A stretch of DNA of 64,000 bases from positions 3,524,605 through 3,588,604 of the forward strand of contig CM036253.1 in the NCBI GenBank assembly GCA_020698575.1, read 5' to 3'. Origin of the DNA: Bostrychus sinensis. Lineage: Eukaryota > Chordata > Actinopteri > Gobiiformes > Eleotridae. The first letter of the stretch is position 1, and each line of letters opens with the position of its first letter. Positions 63,603 to 64,000 of the stretch are shown here, piece by piece. Below the pieces are notes generated by a model. The model was not told the DNA's origin. It saw only the letters and a program-made list of their open reading frames with translations, and did not search any database. A program made the translations under genes and the position numbers.

Positions 63603-63944
63603 GATTAAAACTAAAACAAAATGAAAAAAACTAAAAATAATAAATAACCCACAAAGGTCTACAGGAGAACATGTGGAGTCTGAGAGAGAATCACATGACC
63701 CACACTCAGCTTTCTGTCCTTACACAGAGGAGATGTTTACCTCTGCCTCAGTCAGTAAACAGTAAACAGGAAACAGTAAACAGTAAACAGTAAACAGTAA
63801 ACAGTAAAGACTGAACACAGCTGGAGCTTTCTGCAGTGTTGTCTCTGTTGCAGCTGGAGCTCTGGCTCTGACCATACACCACTCTCCTGCAGTTCTCCTG
63901 TTGTCCACAGGTGTCGCTGTTCAGTGAACTGTAGAGAGTGGGCA
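63603..63944. other. Unclassified stretch with a short AGTAAAC repeat
   Basis: A 7-bp AGTAAAC repeat lies at 63753-63807. No gene is seen; open frames on the minus strand are under 75 codons and unrecognised. Confidence 0.5.
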
Positions 63945-64000
63945 GTACCATATTTTCCGCGCTATAGGGCACTCCGGATTATAAGGCGCACTGTCAGTGA
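63945..64000. mobile_element. Edge of a dispersed repeat (CCATATTTTCCGCGCTATAGG)
   Basis: The sequence TTTTCCGCGCTATAGGGCAC followed by CCGGATTATAAGGCGCAC matches the terminal part of a very common fish interspersed repeat. It runs off the right edge of the window. Confidence 0.55.

Noticed and set aside
1..64000. CRISPR-like arrays
   Set aside because: The direct repeats are contiguous, with no unique spacers and no cas genes, and the DNA is vertebrate.

Overview
The window is nuclear DNA from a vertebrate, almost certainly a teleost fish. The evidence is a split gene with GT-AG introns whose product is a GT6 (histo-blood-group ABO/GBGT1-type) glycosyltransferase, plus teleost-type transposons: a Ty3/gypsy element, LINE fragments, tRNA-derived SINEs, and a piggyBac-type element with TTAA target sites. 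By eye more than half of the 64 kb (roughly 36 kb) is minisatellite DNA in about 30 separate arrays. Nearly all the very long open frames are artefacts of those arrays. I saw no bacterial features.

Layout. 1-9.58 kb is one palindromic 25/23-bp minisatellite. 9.6-15.9 kb is transposon debris: a piggyBac-type end, two LINE copies, a solo LTR and retroviral-type LTR-like segments. 16.0-20.1 kb is an 18/21-bp array. 20.1-21.7 kb is AT-rich DNA with one copy of an unclassified dispersed repeat. 21.75-27.3 kb is a GGACCA/GACCA array that stops about 60 bp before a GC box and TATA-like promoter. The single real host gene then occupies about 27.4-58.6 kb on the plus strand. Downstream, 58.6-64 kb holds a second copy of the dispersed repeat, two LINE 3' ends, an ATT tract and further minisatellites.

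The gene. One untranslated exon (ends 27472) and ten coding segments (36089-36147, 37012-37077, 37379-37417, 45033-45083, 45153-45185, 53046-53180, 53294-53426, 54958-55150, 56138-56357, 57428-57569) give 1071 nt, or 356 codons plus stop. The product is a type II Golgi membrane protein with an intact DVD metal site and catalytic Glu. From memory, the exon sizes and phases follow mammalian ABO (135-bp penultimate exon), except that the usual single catalytic last exon is cut into four pieces (133+193+220+142 = 688 nt) by three extra introns. Those three introns consist almost wholly of tandem repeats of splice-site sequence: CAG/GTGAG donors in two and CTCAG/GTC acceptors in one.

Introns as repeat nurseries. 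Intron 1 carries a 714-bp 11-mer array, a very uniform 14-mer array, and a 4.5-kb minus-strand Ty3/gypsy element with near-identical 200-bp LTRs and ATAAC target duplications that sits inside a 26-bp minisatellite. Two copies of one non-autonomous transposon lie in opposite orientation on either side of exons 5-6. The downstream copy has a 2.6-kb minisatellite grown inside it. A piggyBac-type element with a nested LTR-like insertion lies in the 7.6-kb intron before exon 5.

Limits. Everything was read by eye. Copy numbers, percent identities and repeat borders are approximate, and TE family names rest on recognised motifs rather than database searches.
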